From: Zygnema cylindricum
Lineage: Eukaryota > Streptophyta > Zygnematophyceae > Zygnematales > Zygnemataceae
Assembly: GCA_037447655.1 (NCBI GenBank)
Contig: JBBHKE010001540.1
Span: forward strand, 25,943-89,942
Direction of reading: 5' to 3'
Length of the DNA stretch: 64,000 nt
Each line of letters opens with the position of its first letter. Within the stretch, counting starts at the first letter, position 1. Both the position numbers and the translations under genes were made by a program. The notes beneath the pieces are model-generated. The model did not search any database. It was not told the DNA's origin and saw only the letters and a program-made list of their open reading frames with translations. Shown in pieces: positions 23,464 to 35,318 of this stretch.

Positions 23464-24340
23464 AGCATCATCTGATGGACTCGACGCATCGTCAACATGA
23501 ATCATGGCTCCTCGAGATCTGAAAGCGCAGCACCCCCGTCGTACGGTATTTGAACGCGGACCACGCTATTTTAAAATCGTTGAACGGGCCACTGCCGGTC
23601 GTCCAGTTACGCATTTTTCCGACTAGTCAAAGCTCGTCTTTTCCCGTCGCATGTTACTCCGACTTTCCATCCTAGCATCGCTATCGAAGGGTGGGAACGT
23701 CATTTTTCGATGGCTTGGCGCAAAAAAGAAGTCGAACGGTCCATCACAGCTAAATGTTTTTGTCTGCCCAAAAAATATTGAGCGCTTTTAACGCTGGGGA
23801 GTGTACCATGTCGTACATGTGAACATTGTACGCTGATCTGAATACCTTTTTTTTTTAAGGACCGTCTAGCCTCCGGTCACGTCACAGTACACCGCTAATC
23901 GCTATTAGCGTAGAAGTTTCTTTAGCGTATATGAATAATTACCGTGGATAACGCTAATTAAGAATTTGAAAAATTTGAAAAAAAACATAAATTCTAAGAG
24001 CGTTGTTCCATTAGGCGGTCTCTGTAAACGTCAAAATTTCGTTTACTGAAGCGACCGTTCCATTGTGTCGGGTCAGTAACCGACATTTATTTTGCGTGGC
24101 GCATGTTGGTTGGCCACACGTAAGATCTGTTCAGATCGTGCTAATCCATATAAAATATTTGGCAGCAAGTTCATCACGCAAAATTTGTACCACCAGGTGT
24201 AAAAAGGACGTCGTACGTAATGTACGATAATGTACGAAATGTACAGACATGAAATAGGCAACACATCCTTCTCTAAAATATTACCATGGCTCTCTCCTAA
24301 ACGCCTGTCTTTGACCTAAAAACCTACGCAACACCGGCGC

Positions 24341-25677
24341 TTGTCTTCATTCTCCTCTGATTTCTTCAAAATGGAACTGTTGCTGGCCATACTTATCCTC
24401 TTTAATGACCATGAGGGTGACCAATCCGAGGAAGAAATTATCATTTTAACCATCATGATGTTCCTTGTTCAAAGGAACATCATGGCAGCTTCACAAACCT
24501 TCATAAATTTAGTCGAGGGTTTTAGTATGTTACTTTGCAGACATAGACGACGGAGGTCCAAGGGAGAGTACTACATTCGACCTCGGAGTTTACATTTCTC
24601 AATGACACTCATTCATGAGTATGATAATGAGAGGTATAGGGAACTTTTTCGCCTTCCCAGACACCTAGTACATTATTTGGTTGAAGAAATAGGGCATCGA
24701 ATGGAAACTGACCCTGCACCGTGTTTTGCAAACATCCCTAATAGGAAGCTTGCTGTAATGCGGCAAATTGAGATGGTCCTTTACCGTCTCGCCACGGGAA
24801 ATACCGCTACTTCAGTAGGGGATCTTTTTGGCGTGAGTAGAATGACTGTCTCCACAAAACAATCTATATTTTGCCGGGCCGTGTGGGATATCTTGACCCC
24901 AAGGTTGATAAAATGGCCAACAGGAAGGAGATTTAGTCAACTAATATCAGCTTTCAAAGACTATAAGTTTCAATTTCTCAACTGCTGCGGGGCCATCGAT
25001 GCCACTCATATCAATATAGGGTTAGGGGCTCATATGCGTCCGTCGGATTGGTACGATAGGGAGAGAAACTACTCTACTATCTTGCAGGCCGTGGTGGCTC
25101 CGAACACTCGGATACTCGATGCATGTGTAGGATAGGCGGGCAGTGTACACGACTCTAGAGTCTTTAGAAATTTCGTAATAGGAAATGTTATCTTGTTTGG
25201 AGGGGGATTGGAAGGGTCGTGGGTTGATGTCGTTTTGGTAGATGTGCCACCTTTCCTCTTGGGGGACGCGGGATATCCTTTAAGTAAGCACGTAATAACA
25301 CCGTACCCTGGGTCAAACTTAGAGGAATCACAAAACTCATTCAACTATTTTTACAGTAGTAGACGTATGTGTGCGGAGAGTGTTCGGAATTATAAAAAAA
25401 AAGTGGCCAATCATTAGTCGAAAAATAATTTTACCAAACACGGAGCGGTTAGTGGACATGATTATCACGGTATGCACTTTACATAATTTGTTGTTAGAGG
25501 AGAACATAAGCTACCTAGATGAGGATTCTCCACCCACAACCCCCCCCAAACGAGGAGGAATTGAATCTCGGTGGAGAAGAGAGAGATGCATACTCCGATG
25601 AGGAAGGGAAGGCACTACGGGATGTTTTGGTCGAAGATCTTTTTGAGAGGCATGTACTAATTAACAACTGTCATTAG
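24341..25677 (+). pseudogene. Harbinger DDE transposase (DDE_4/HARBI1-like), broken
   Basis: Enzyme that would cut and paste the element. Visible order: N-terminal region with YRELFRLPRHLVHYLVEEIG, a helix-turn-helix-like stretch (TSVGDLFGVSRMTVS), first catalytic Asp in CCGAIDATHI, then ILDA, GSVHDSRVFRN, second Asp in LLGDAGYPLS, TPYPG, and catalytic Glu in RMCAERVFG followed by IIKKKWPIIS and TVCTLHNLLLEE. Breaks: an in-frame TAG at 25133-25135 where the family has Trp (VG-W-AGSVHD), a 1-base loss near 25383 just after the catalytic Glu codon, and a shift at the C-run near 25540. The C-terminal tail resumes in another frame to TAG at 25675-25677. All three acidic residues are still encoded. 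Confidence 0.85.
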
Positions 25678-25769
25678 TTGATGAAATGGTGAGTCTCTTT
25701 CCTACCCCCCTTTTTTTTTCTCATGCTCGTTTGCCCTCCTATTCCTAATGGAATTTGAATACCATGTCT

Positions 25770-25875
25770 TTGTCTCCCTCTCTTTGTCTCCTTGTGCCTC
25801 CTTTTTGTCTCCTTGTGCCTCCCTCTTGTCTCCTTGTGCCTCCCTCTTGTCTCCTTGTGCCTCCCTCTTGCTTCC
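25770..25875 (+). repeat. tandem repeat, about 22-bp unit x4
   Basis: GTCTCCTTGTGCCTCCCTCTT repeated about four times inside the Harbinger interior. 25678-28080 is otherwise AT-rich, with (TA)-like palindromes around 26390-26700, and no gene recognised. Confidence 0.75.
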
Positions 25876-28084
25876 TCAGTCTAGCTTTGTCCCTCTTTGT
25901 CTCCCTTTAATTAACTGAAAATTGGGTTTCAAATCTTTTTTGGTTTTGGGTTTCAACTCTTTTTAGGTTGTTTATTACACTGTACTTTGAGGTTTGGTAT
26001 TTGCTGTATTACTAAAAATTTTACGTACCTTTCTGTAAAAATAATATTTTTTATAAATAAAAAAGCTAAAAAATACTTCATTGTATCAGTATGCGCAATT
26101 TGGCCTTTCTCAATTCCGTAATTGTAATCTGTTTGTGGAAAGTAGATCTGGTCAAAAAGCTAAATTGATTTATTTACTTTGACCTAATAAACGATAAAAT
26201 TAATTCTTGTAAGGTTGATAGGGAATCGAAGCAATTTTTCTCTTGGTAACAACTTTCCCTCTGACTTTCTTTGTCCTATTTCCGTGTGGCTTTCTTTGGC
26301 TCCCTCTGTCTCCCTCTGTGTGTGTCTCCCCTTGTGTCTCTCTATCTTCCTCTGTCTATCTTTATATGTTATTCAAAATATTACAATATGTAAATATCTA
26401 CAAGATAATACTATATAATATACAATACATATTTATGTCGTTGTATTGGTAATACAATATATCATTCTAATGTTATAGTATATATAATATACTACACTTA
26501 ATGTATTATAACATAATGTAAAACAATATAAAGAAGGGTCACGGTAACCTAATGTAGTATGATGCATATGTTATAAGATTTCATTATTTTTATTTATTAT
26601 GCATTAATACTTAATAATATAACACACTGTAATAATATAGTATTATACAAATAGAATATAATATAATATTATATCAATGCCACATTAATGTAGTTTGTTA
26701 TGTTTGTTACCTTTTCAGTAGACTTAAATTGTGAGTAGACTTAAATGGTGACTGAAATACTGTGGTTTTTTTAGTTTTCGTATTTTTTTGAAGTTTGAGC
26801 CGTACGATGTTTTACTTAAAAAGGGGAATTATGACCACGTTTTCCATGTTTCATTTATTTTTGTTTCTTCGTATTTCCTGTTCCTCTAGGGACGATGAGG
26901 TATATGTTGCATTGGCAATTTGACTCTCCATTACTGTATTGGTGGTCCGCTAATCGGTGCAATTTGAGCCTCATAATATACGAGCTTGTCAAGAACCATT
27001 CTCATGAATAGTGTGGCAATCAAACACTTCTGTGAAGCACTTTGATATGGGCTTAATTTGTAGGCGTGACTTGTGTTAGGATTGGGTTTTTCTCTTGTTG
27101 CTTTGGGTTATATTTTGTAGTGTTAAACATGATAGGGAAGAAGAAGTTTTACATGCATTTCTTGAATCAATAATATTTCCAAGAATAAATTAGTTTGCGA
27201 TTTTTTAGCATAGGGATATATCTGTTGCAATGTTAGTAATGTTTTCCGGGCTTACACTTTATATTTAAAGAATACATAGCAAGTATACATGTTTCTTTTT
27301 TTCCAATAGTATCAATGTAGGGCTCTCCTTTTTGTATCCATGTACTCGCACTGCGAGTTTGAAATTTAATCAATATAATCAAATTATGCAAAAAAACCGT
27401 ACCCTCTCTCACGCTCTCTCTTTCTCTCTTCTAATGTCCTGAATTGAATTAGTATTTTCATATGTCAGGTGGAAACCCTATTTTCTAAATTTATAGATTG
27501 AGCCATGTAGAATTCGGTTTTAAACCCGGATAAAACTCAATCCTTCACAATGTAGTCAAACAAATGATAATATTTTTAACATGAAATAACTTCATTTAAG
27601 TCTTCATTTTTAAATCATTAACTTTCAATAAAAGAGTTTCAAACCAACTCTTATGGGTTAAATATAAAAATTCAACAAACAAAGTTGTTAAAAATCATTC
27701 ATTAAAAATGAACTACTATACCTGTCATAAACGGGTTTCTCCTCAAATTTGTACCCTAATAATAAAAATCTTCATTCCATTTTTTATCGTGTAGACTTTA
27801 CACTTAAAAAAATATATGTTTATAAATCCTCAATGTGCCATGTCTAGCGTCTAATGTGCAAAGTTTTTTTTTCAGTTTTTTATATTTTTTGCAAAATATA
27901 ATTTCCAATGTCAATGTTTAGTTTTCGAGTGCAAATATTAACATTATCATCTAATTTCATATTTCTAATGTTTGAAGTCTAAGTTCTACAGTTCATAATG
28001 TGAATCGGACATCTTTTGATAAATCAAAATTCAAAACAACAACTTTTTTTTTAAAGAATGTATTATATTTATAATTTCTATCCA

Positions 28085-28690
28085 AAGACCTCAACACCAG
28101 TAGCAGCTCCAGCTCCAACAGCAGCAGCTGTCCAGCAACTACACCAGTAGCACCAGCTGAAGCACCAGTAGCACCACCTGAACCAGCTGAACAGTTGTAG
28201 CAACAGTTGCAGCACCAGCTGAACAGTTGTAGCAGCAGTTGTCTGCCCAGCAGCAGCAGCAGCTGAACAGTTGTAGCAGCAGTTGCAGCAGTTGTCTGCC
28301 CAGCAGCAGCAGCAGCAGACGCTGTCTGCCAAGCAGCAGACGCAGCTGCCTGCCCAGCTGTCACCAACTGTCTGCCCAGCTGGCAACAGCTGTCTGCCCA
28401 ACAGCAGCAGTAGTTGTCTACCTAGCTGAACTGTCTGCCCAGCTGGCAACAGCTGTCTGCCCAACAGCAGCAGTAGTTGTCTACCTAGCTGAACTGTCTG
28501 CCCAGCTGGCAGCTGTCTGCCCAACAGTAGCAGCAATTGTCTGCCCAGCTGGCAGCTGTCTGCCCAACAGCAGCAGCAATTGTCAACGACAGTCTGCCCA
28601 GCAGCAGTTGGCAGCCAGCTGTCTGCCCAGCGAAGTAGCAGCCAGCTGTCTGCCCAGCGAAGTAGCAGTAAGCAGCAGCTGTACAACAAC
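28085..28690 (+). repeat. CAGCTGTCTGCCCAGC minisatellite, array 1
   Basis: Variants of a 13-18 bp unit built on CAGCTGTCTGCCCAGC and AGCAGCAGC. An almost exact duplication of about 68 bp spans 28371-28508. Stops are rare in several frames on both strands, producing long Leu/Gln/Cys-rich ORFs that I treat as non-coding. It lies inside the 8-kb Harbinger. Confidence 0.85.
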
Positions 28691-29189
28691 ATAATAACAA
28701 CCAGAGCACCATGAACAAGAACATATTATGTTACATTACAAGTGAACAATAAATTTTCCAAAAACACATTGCGAAAAAGGGTCGCAAGCCCTGTCTAATG
28801 AAAAAATTTGACATTTCACACTCGAAATTCGAAATACTTCAGATAATGTATAAACAAAAAAAATATAAGATTCACTAAATGGAGCCACCCTTCTCTACTT
28901 TCCACAGTAATTTCCTCCTTTCCTTTTTCCTCAGCTAAGCATATAAAGAGATCAAAATGAAAGAAACCCAAAAACAAAAAAAACATAATCATCATTACCC
29001 CCGTTTACCACACTAATTCTATACTAAATTGCAATTCAAACAAATCCATTCACGGAAATTGAAATGGGTTTTTGATGAAGAACACATGGGAAAAAAGGTG
29101 AAAGTGATGCCGAAGATTGGAGTATTTCATCATTTTCCCTCACTAATCGGATAAGTCATGTGTCTGTTCCACGTGGAGTCCTTAATGCT

Positions 29190-29381
29190 CAGGGGAGCAA
29201 TTTTAATGATTATTTTTGCAGCGGACTCAGGGGAGTCCGGGCTACACAGGGGTGTACTCGGTCAGAGTTTTTGCGTCACACGGTGGGAGTTATTCATTGT
29301 CAAAGTCAAAAGTGCATATACTATCCTAGAGGCTTCACATAAGCTGGACATTCTGTGTACCAATGGAGGTCACAGAATTAC
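29190..29381 (+). mobile_element. LTR fragment related to copia C1 and C2
   Basis: Matches the R/U5-like part of the C1 and C2 LTRs: TGATTATTTTTGCAGCGGAC, the twin stem-loops (29223-29238 and 29242-29257), TATCCTAGAGGCTTCACA, and the terminal ATGGAGGTCACAGAATT with the same in-LTR ATG. It ends directly against minisatellite DNA. No matching upstream LTR half was identified. Confidence 0.65.
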
Positions 29382-29384
29382 ACC

Positions 29385-29730
29385 ACCTTTAGCAGCTGTC
29401 TACCCAAAAACAAAGGCTGTCTGCCACCTTTAGCAGCTGTCTACCCAAAAACAAAGGCTGTCTGCCAGCCGCAGCAGCTGTCTGCCCAGCATCAATAGCT
29501 GTTTGCCCAGCAACAACACCTGCCTGCCCAGCAGCAACACTTGTCTGCCCAGCAGCAGTTGTCAACAACAGGCTTGTGAACAACAGGCTGCCCAACAGCA
29601 GTTGTCAACAACAGGCTTGTCAACAACAGGCTGCCCAACAGCAGTTGTCAATAACAGGCTGCCCAATAGCAGTTGTCAAGAACAGGCTGCCCACCCAATA
29701 GCAGTTGTCAACAACAGGCTGCCCAGTATA
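29385..29730 (+). repeat. CAGCTGTCTGCCCAGC minisatellite, array 2
   Basis: Same unit family as 28085-28690 with subunits such as CAGTTGTCAACAACAGGCTG repeated at the right side. It is separated from array 1 by about 700 bp containing the LTR fragment, which suggests one array split by an insertion. Confidence 0.75.
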
Positions 29731-29967
29731 AAATGCCAAAATTTGAATAAACACGTGTACCTCATAATTTTCATCTTTAGTTGAATGAGTCGCTACGTTC
29801 CCCTCGCTCTGCGAGTTTGCACACAGCATCGATTAAACAGAGTCTTCCTTGTTCCGTCTTTTCCCAGTTTGCAGCGAGCATGTCTTTGAACTTGTCGATG
29901 GTGTTGTTTGTTTCCTTGACAGTCATCTCATGAATATCTACAGCGATTTGTCGAAATTCTTTGACTT

Positions 29968-30535
29968 CTAACGATCGTGCAGTGGTTGCTTCCTTCTCAA
30001 TTCTACGACGTTTTCCCGAACTATTAGAGAATATGTTATCGCTTGATTGTGTGTCGGTGGTGACTCCTCAAGACTACGTGACCTTTGTTGATTACGCACG
30101 AAGGTGTCCCTCACATGTGTAGGTTGTATGTTTTCGTTTCCGATTGTTCCCTCACTTATAATGGAAAAAAACCTCTCATCAAAACTTCCAGGTAGTTTTT
30201 TATTGGTCCTACTGTCCATTGTCATCCCCCAATAATCTAAAGCCCCACTAGGTATCTTACATTGCCAGTCCTTAACGTTTTTGAAATCCCTAAATACATT
30301 CTCCCATTTTTGTTGACATGTCCTACCGGGTTTGTACACACCTTCTCGTTCTAGGTGTTCACTAATTAACCTCCATTTTTCTTCAGATGTGCGATGTATG
30401 GCCTGCAGACCGTTCATCTTTTCACTTCGCATCTCCTCCACTTTCAATGTAATTAGCTTTATCGCTTCATCCGGGGTCCATTTGTGATCGGTCGGTGGGG
30501 ACTTTGGAGATGCACCGCCTTTTGCTTTTCGCCCC
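29968..30535 (-). CDS. Harbinger Myb/SANT-like (trihelix) accessory protein
   Basis: Second Harbinger gene; in this superfamily the Myb-like partner binds the transposon ends and brings the transposase to the nucleus. The open frame runs NRESGGKGRKAKGG, a basic N-terminus, then a trihelix/Myb domain with Trp in HKWTPDEAIKLI, EKWRLISEHL and TCQQKWENVFRDFKNVKDW, then an acidic/basic tail. A TGA lies just upstream and no good ATG starts the domain, so the 5' end is probably in another exon; an upstream exon candidate is 31028-31255 on the same strand. Convergent with the transposase. Confidence 0.7.
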
Positions 30536-31027
30536 TTCCCCCCACTTTCACGGTTTCACGTTGTTTTAGGTTGTTTTAGGTTGTTTTTCAGCCAAAGGTG
30601 GGTTTTTTACACCACCATCTTCAAAACACACGAGAATACAACAACGAGGATTTTGGAACAAAAAGGATACTTCAAAAAAAGATACAGATACAGTAGAAAC
30701 AATTTCACAAAAAAAACATTAAAAAAGAAAAAACGTATTTGAGAAAGATGAACAATAAGAAGAAGAGAGAGAAAAATAACAAGTAAGAAGAAGAAATTTA
30801 AGACGAATAAGAAATTGAAGAAAAAATGAAGATAAAAAAGAAGAAGAATAGGAAGAAATTGAAGAAAGAAGAAGAAAAATTTGAAAAAGAAGTAGAAGTT
30901 GAAGAAGAAGTAGTTGAAGAAGAAGGTGAAGATGAAGAAATTGAAGTGAGGTAGAAGAAACTGAAGAAGAAGGAGAAATTGATGAAAAATAAAAAACTGA
31001 AATAAAAAGGAGGAGGAGGAGGGGATT

Positions 31028-31255
31028 TCACATTGAGGAAGATGAAGATGTCGCATGGTGTAAGTGGAGGATGGTTTGAAAAACGTCACCTATATTGTTG
31101 CTCACACGGTCGTTGCGTCCTCTTTGAAGGTTTAAAGGTTCCTCATTATTGCGACCATTTTCTTCGATGGCGACGTAACTCATAGGAGGAATTGGAAGGG
31201 GTAACATTCTTGGCTGAAACCCGAAAGGGTTGTACCCACCTAGTGGGAAAGACAT
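31028..31255 (-). CDS. possible first exon of the Harbinger Myb-like gene
   Basis: Open frame from an ATG at 31255 with a Pro/Phe/Gly-rich start (SFPLGGYNPFGF) and an acidic, Asn-rich middle, ending in Ser repeats. It lies upstream of the Myb-like ORF on the same strand, inside the element, next to GAAGAA-rich low complexity. Joining it to the Myb exon needs an intron whose borders I could not fix. May be chance coding. Confidence 0.3.
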   Translation of the reverse strand: MSFPLGGYNPFGFQPRMLPLPIPPMSYVAIEENGRNNEEPLNLQRGRNDRVSNNIGDVFQTILHLHHATSSSSSM

Positions 31256-32512
31256 CCTACTGTTGAAGGTACAAAAATATAAGTTTCTTAAATCTACAAT
31301 GAAAATACACTTGTGGTTTTGGTGAATAATGGATTCCATCTTTACCTCTTTATGTAGGCAGACAACTTATTTATAAAAACCAATAAATCGGTGGGAAATG
31401 CTACCCTCTGCTGTTAAAACCCTAGAATTCGCTCTAAATATTTGATTCAAATTTGAACCAGTGGTAAATTTAAAAAAACGAATTGTGAGAAAAGAGCGGT
31501 AAAATTGTGAACTATAAACAATTTTTTAAAAAAGATAGCAAAAAAGCGCGCAAAGTACGGATGTAATTGGAATTTCATTGTAAAACGAGAAGGAAACGCG
31601 ACAAAATTGCGAAATTAAAAGAAATTTCATTTGAAATGAGAGAGGCAGCGCGGCAAACAACGAAACCCTAAAAAAATTTCAAACCCATAATTTTTGAAGG
31701 GGGAAGCGTCACAGATGGATGATATCGGTGGGTGACATCGCATCCTCATTGCGACGTGTACACACGTGGTCGCGCAAACGTCGTGGGAATTGGTCCAATT
31801 TTCCACAAGGCACGACGCTATTCGTTCAGGCGCTGAGAATTGACCTACTCCGGGTCATTTGTTGCGAATTGAAAGTGTCAGACGACGGCGTATCCGATTA
31901 TGCATCCGACGGTCCACGTTTACGCCCATTAACGTGGATAATAAAATACCTCATTCAGTAGGCTTCTTTTTTTGACATTTTTTTTTTTTTGGTACGGCAC
32001 TGTACGAAATAGTACGACTTTCAGTAAACAACGACATTTTTGCCCTAATGGAACCTCACCCTAATTGTTTAATGTTTCTAATTTGGGTCTTTAAAAAAAG
32101 TAAATGTCGATCGCAAACATGCTTACACTAATATAGGTAAACGTACAAAATCTGACAAATCGTACACAAATCGTACATTCACACAATCGAAACGTGGTTG
32201 TTGGACGAATATGTGCGAACGTGATATTTGACAACCCGATTTTATCCCCTTTTTAGACTGCACATTCTCATGCGTCCGTGGCTACTAAACAAAATGAATT
32301 GTATTTTTTCATTTAAAAATGTAACTTTTTGTACGGTCTGACTCTGACCGTACACCACACTATTTAATAGGTGACGTACTTCCGTTTTGTACGGTTCTAA
32401 ACAATTAACCCTAAATAGAGTGAAGAAAAAAATAGAATGAACTACGATAATGGAGAATAAAAAAAAAAAAGCGGGACGGAATTAGCGTACATTACGGTAA
32501 TAGCGATTGGTG

Positions 32513-33388
32513 TTGTAGCGGTCCCGATGCTGCCCGAGCACCCGCGCACGAATAGCAGCACTGTAATGTTCCGTACACTTTTTTTCCAAATGTGAACAGT
32601 ATAGCAGTACAGTATCGTTGTGAGTCCGAACTCGGAAGAGATTCGCATCGTTACGTTACTGCCTCGAAACTTCCCATCACTTTCCTCATGTTTTGATATT
32701 TTATTATTTCCCCTGTCGGTGGGATACATTTTTTGTCAGTGAGCGAATCGCGCTAGCCGACAATTGTATACATTTTAGTTTTTACTGCCCGTAAGCGTGA
32801 AGTTCAATCACACGAAAATTGAGGCTGTTTGCACAATTTTGTACTTTGTGGTACCATGTCGCATTGTTGTTGACTTTTTGTGCTTTTTTTTAAAAACAAC
32901 ATTACATAAGATCCGATATTATTATCCAAGAGCCCTGACGAAAAAGTTGACCGTTCGATGACGCTTGGGATGACGCACTCTTTTTATCCGACTCTGTCAT
33001 GAACTGAGGCAGTAATCATTACAAAACATGCAATGCCGCACTCTCGTGCGACGGTGGGACAACCACAACATTTTCACACGTGACAAAGGGACTGTGCATT
33101 CCGTCAACGTGGACGCGAATCCGCCAAAATCCAGCAGAGTGTATCCGGTCACGTTCCTTTTTGTTTTCCCTTCAAAGCAGGCATTAGAACTTAGAACCGA
33201 CAGAGCGTCTGCGAAGGAAAAGGAGTCTCCATGGAACAATGACGTAGTACGCACATTTGATGACAACGAAATGACAAATTTGAAATTTGAAATTTTACAT
33301 TGCAATTGGTCGGTTTGTAAAATCTTTGACGATTCTACATATAAGATCTTTAGCTTTCGTAGTACCACGCTAATCAGGACATGCAGAT
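32513..33388. other. unassigned sequence between nested transposon blocks
   Basis: No domain-bearing ORF recognised. Confidence 0.4.
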
Positions 33389-33604
33389 TTAGGGTGCGTC
33401 TCCATGTGCTTCAGTAAGGGTTTTCTCTTGTCGTTTTCCTGTAAAACTTAGAGTCGTACCGCGTAAGTTTCAACCGTACAAAAAAATATAAAAAATGAGA
33501 AGTACATTTTGCGTCATCATCATAGTTCAAAAGTAGGTGAAAGTACGCCCATATAATATGCCTATTGTACGCAAAACATACAATATGACCTTAAGAGTTA
33601 ATAC

Positions 33605-34086
33605 CATAGTTGTTCAAATCGCGCTATTTTTTCCTTTTTTCCGATTAAAAAGTATAATTCGTGACTTTTGAATAAATCGGAAAAAAACGCGATGTACTTT
33701 CTGTCCGGTAAACTGAACGGATAATTTATAGAAACTGTACGGTATGTACAGTAACTGTACAGTTTTGTACCAAAAAAGTACGAAATTTTACTAAAAGATA
33801 CGTTGCACTTCGTAGTACTTTCTGTCCGGTAAACTGAACAGAAATTTAACGGGAAACGTACGGAATTGTAACAAAATTGTACGGACTATGACGAAAAGAG
33901 ACGGGAACTGTACGGACAATGTACAAACTGCGTTATATGTAAAACTCAATTTCTTTTACATGTACGGAATTGTACAGAAGAAAATTCATTAACAATTTTA
34001 ACGATTTTTTCAAAAGGTTCAATGCGTTTGTTACGTATAATTCGTCGCGATTAAATCGTTCGCACGAAACGCCGTGAACAACTATG
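33605..34086. mobile_element. hAT-like MITE, family 2 (hAT-A)
   Basis: 482 bp, CATAGTTGTTCAAATCGCG to CGTGAACAACTATG. TSD GTTAATAC (33597-33604) and GTTAAAAC (34087-34094), 7 of 8 identical. Full-length relative of the 17852 and 22791 copies. Confidence 0.88.
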
Positions 34087-34503
34087 GTTAAAACTGTTGA
34101 TATTTGAGTATTTTATAGGTCTGTATTAGGATAGAAAAAGAGCTGAGGCGGTCTGCCTCTAACTCCCTTTTCCAAGCTCCCATACTTGTTGTAGTCACTG
34201 AAGGCTGGATAGGGAGCTAGAGCCATGGCTGCCTAGGCTCTCTAGAGAAGACAGGGGGTAAATTAGGTAGACTTACCAAAAGTTAGTTGACGGACCCAGG
34301 AATTGATCCTGGTACCTACCGTCCGTCAATCCGCACTAGCCGTTAGCTCTAGCCGTTATGTCTAGAACAGATATTACGATATATAGGGTTTGACAAATAT
34401 ATAAATCGTTAAATGTAGATTAATCCGTTTAACGGCTAAATAGATACTTAGTACATAGATACAGTTTAATTTAGTACGAAGTACGGAATGGGGGGCAGAA
34501 CGG

Positions 34504-34596
34504 ATACCGCGCATTTGTTTCGATAGCGAAACAAATACCGCGCATTTGTTTCGACAGGGAAACAAATACCGCGCATTTGTTTCGATAGCGAAACAA
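34504..34596 (+). repeat. 3 x 31-bp hairpin repeat in the C1 5' LTR U3
   Basis: Three tandem units, each holding ATTTGTTTCG, a 4-base loop (ATAG or ACAG), and CGAAACAAAT, a 10-bp inverted repeat. The middle unit has one stem mismatch. Repeated at 37631-37723 in the 3' LTR. It lies upstream of the LTR TATA box, an enhancer-like position. Confidence 0.85.
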
Positions 34597-34962
34597 ATAC
34601 CGCGCGTCGAATTTCAGCGGCTAGGATTATAGCCGGTTTTGATCGGACGGCCACGATAAGCGCCGCGATCACGGAAAAGGTATTTTTGGCGTTTTACGGT
34701 CTTTGTCACGTCAGGTGACACGTGGCGTGATAACATTGGACTACGGGAATTCCGGAGATTACAGGAACTAATCTTGATTTGACACGTGTCGACATTTTGG
34801 CCATGTCGTACAATGGCCGTACAGAAAGTACACCGGCACCTGTACTTTTCTGTACGACACAGTAATTTGATTGGTGCCGTACTTCAGTAGATAGAGTTTT
34901 AGAGAGGGTTTAGGACTTAGAAAATTTTGGGTAGGCAGCTGCCTCTCCCAGAGAGCACCCTG

Positions 34963-34969
34963 TATAAAT
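34963..34969 (+). promoter_or_regulatory. TATA box in C1 5' LTR
   Basis: TATAAAT in the context CCCTGTATAAATGGC, repeated at 38090-38096 in the 3' LTR. Placing transcription start about 30 bp downstream leaves a leader of roughly 325 nt before the gag ATG at 35319. Confidence 0.6.
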
Positions 34970-35033
34970 GGCAAACTTTGGCCAGCCATAACTATCAATT
35001 TACTTGACCATTTTCAGTGATTCTTTTTGCTGC

Positions 35034-35068
35034 GGACTCAAGGGAGTCCAGGCTACACAGGGGTGTAG
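35034..35068 (+). promoter_or_regulatory. twin stem-loop in C1 leader RNA
   Basis: GGACTC-AAGG-GAGTCC (35034-35049) followed by CTACAC-AGGG-GTGTAG (35053-35068), both perfectly paired. Equivalent hairpins with different stem sequence lie in C2 (41980-42012) and the LTR fragment (29223-29257). It is transcribed if the TATA box at 34963 is used, so it could act in RNA packaging or dimerisation; the role is inference. Confidence 0.65.
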
Positions 35069-35318
35069 TCGGTCAGAGTTTTTGTCTGCCAGGGTGGCTG
35101 TATTTCTAAGGGAAAGTCAAAGTGGGTGAATGTGTCCAAATCTCATATTCTAACTTTGCATTCTGTGGTGGAACTGAGCACACAGAAAGTGTTATTTCAC
35201 AGGGGTGAATCTATATTGGGGTTTTGACTGTCAAGGGGTCAGTCACTTGGGTTTATATTAACTTGGAGTCGGCACTATCTAGATAAGCTTCTTTTGGATC
35301 TGCATACTCTGAGGGCCA

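Larger units (their letters stand above)
23998..32061. mobile_element. PIF/Harbinger transposon, 8.06 kb, two-gene type
   Basis: Left terminus GAGCGTTGTTCCATTAGGCG follows TAA (23995-23997); right terminus GCCCTAATGGAACCTCACCC precedes TAA (32062-32064). A 3-bp TSD and the gene pair (DDE transposase plus Myb/SANT-like protein, convergent) are the hallmarks of PIF/Harbinger. The genes occupy the left and right flanks; the 4.2 kb between them is AT-rich sequence, a CAGCTGTCTGCCCAGC minisatellite and an LTR fragment. The transposase is broken, so the element is inactive unless helped in trans. Confidence 0.85.
23890..32512. mobile_element. TA-flanked MITE split by the Harbinger insertion
   Basis: Left end CACCGCTAATCGCTATTAGCG follows TA at 23888-23889. 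The right end, approximately GGTAATAGCGATTGGTG, lies near 32512. Its two halves (23890-23997 and 32062-32512) join into a sequence colinear with the intact relative at 63105-63687, including ACAAAATCTGACAAATCGTAC. The 8-kb Harbinger sits in the break. The right border is approximate. Confidence 0.55.

Noticed and set aside
28078-28692. 204-residue Leu/Cys/Gln-rich ORF (minus) and 151-residue ORF (plus)
   Set aside because: Product of a minisatellite read in different frames; no start context or domain, and both strands are equally open.
30607-31089. Phe/Leu-rich 160-residue minus ORF resembling a membrane protein
   Set aside because: It is the complement of a GAAGAA-rich tract inside the Harbinger; hydrophobicity comes from TTC/CTT repeats.
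32136-32176. Apparent new repeat shared with 63270-63302
   Set aside because: Explained as the right half of a TA-flanked MITE split by the Harbinger, matching the intact copy at 63105-63687.
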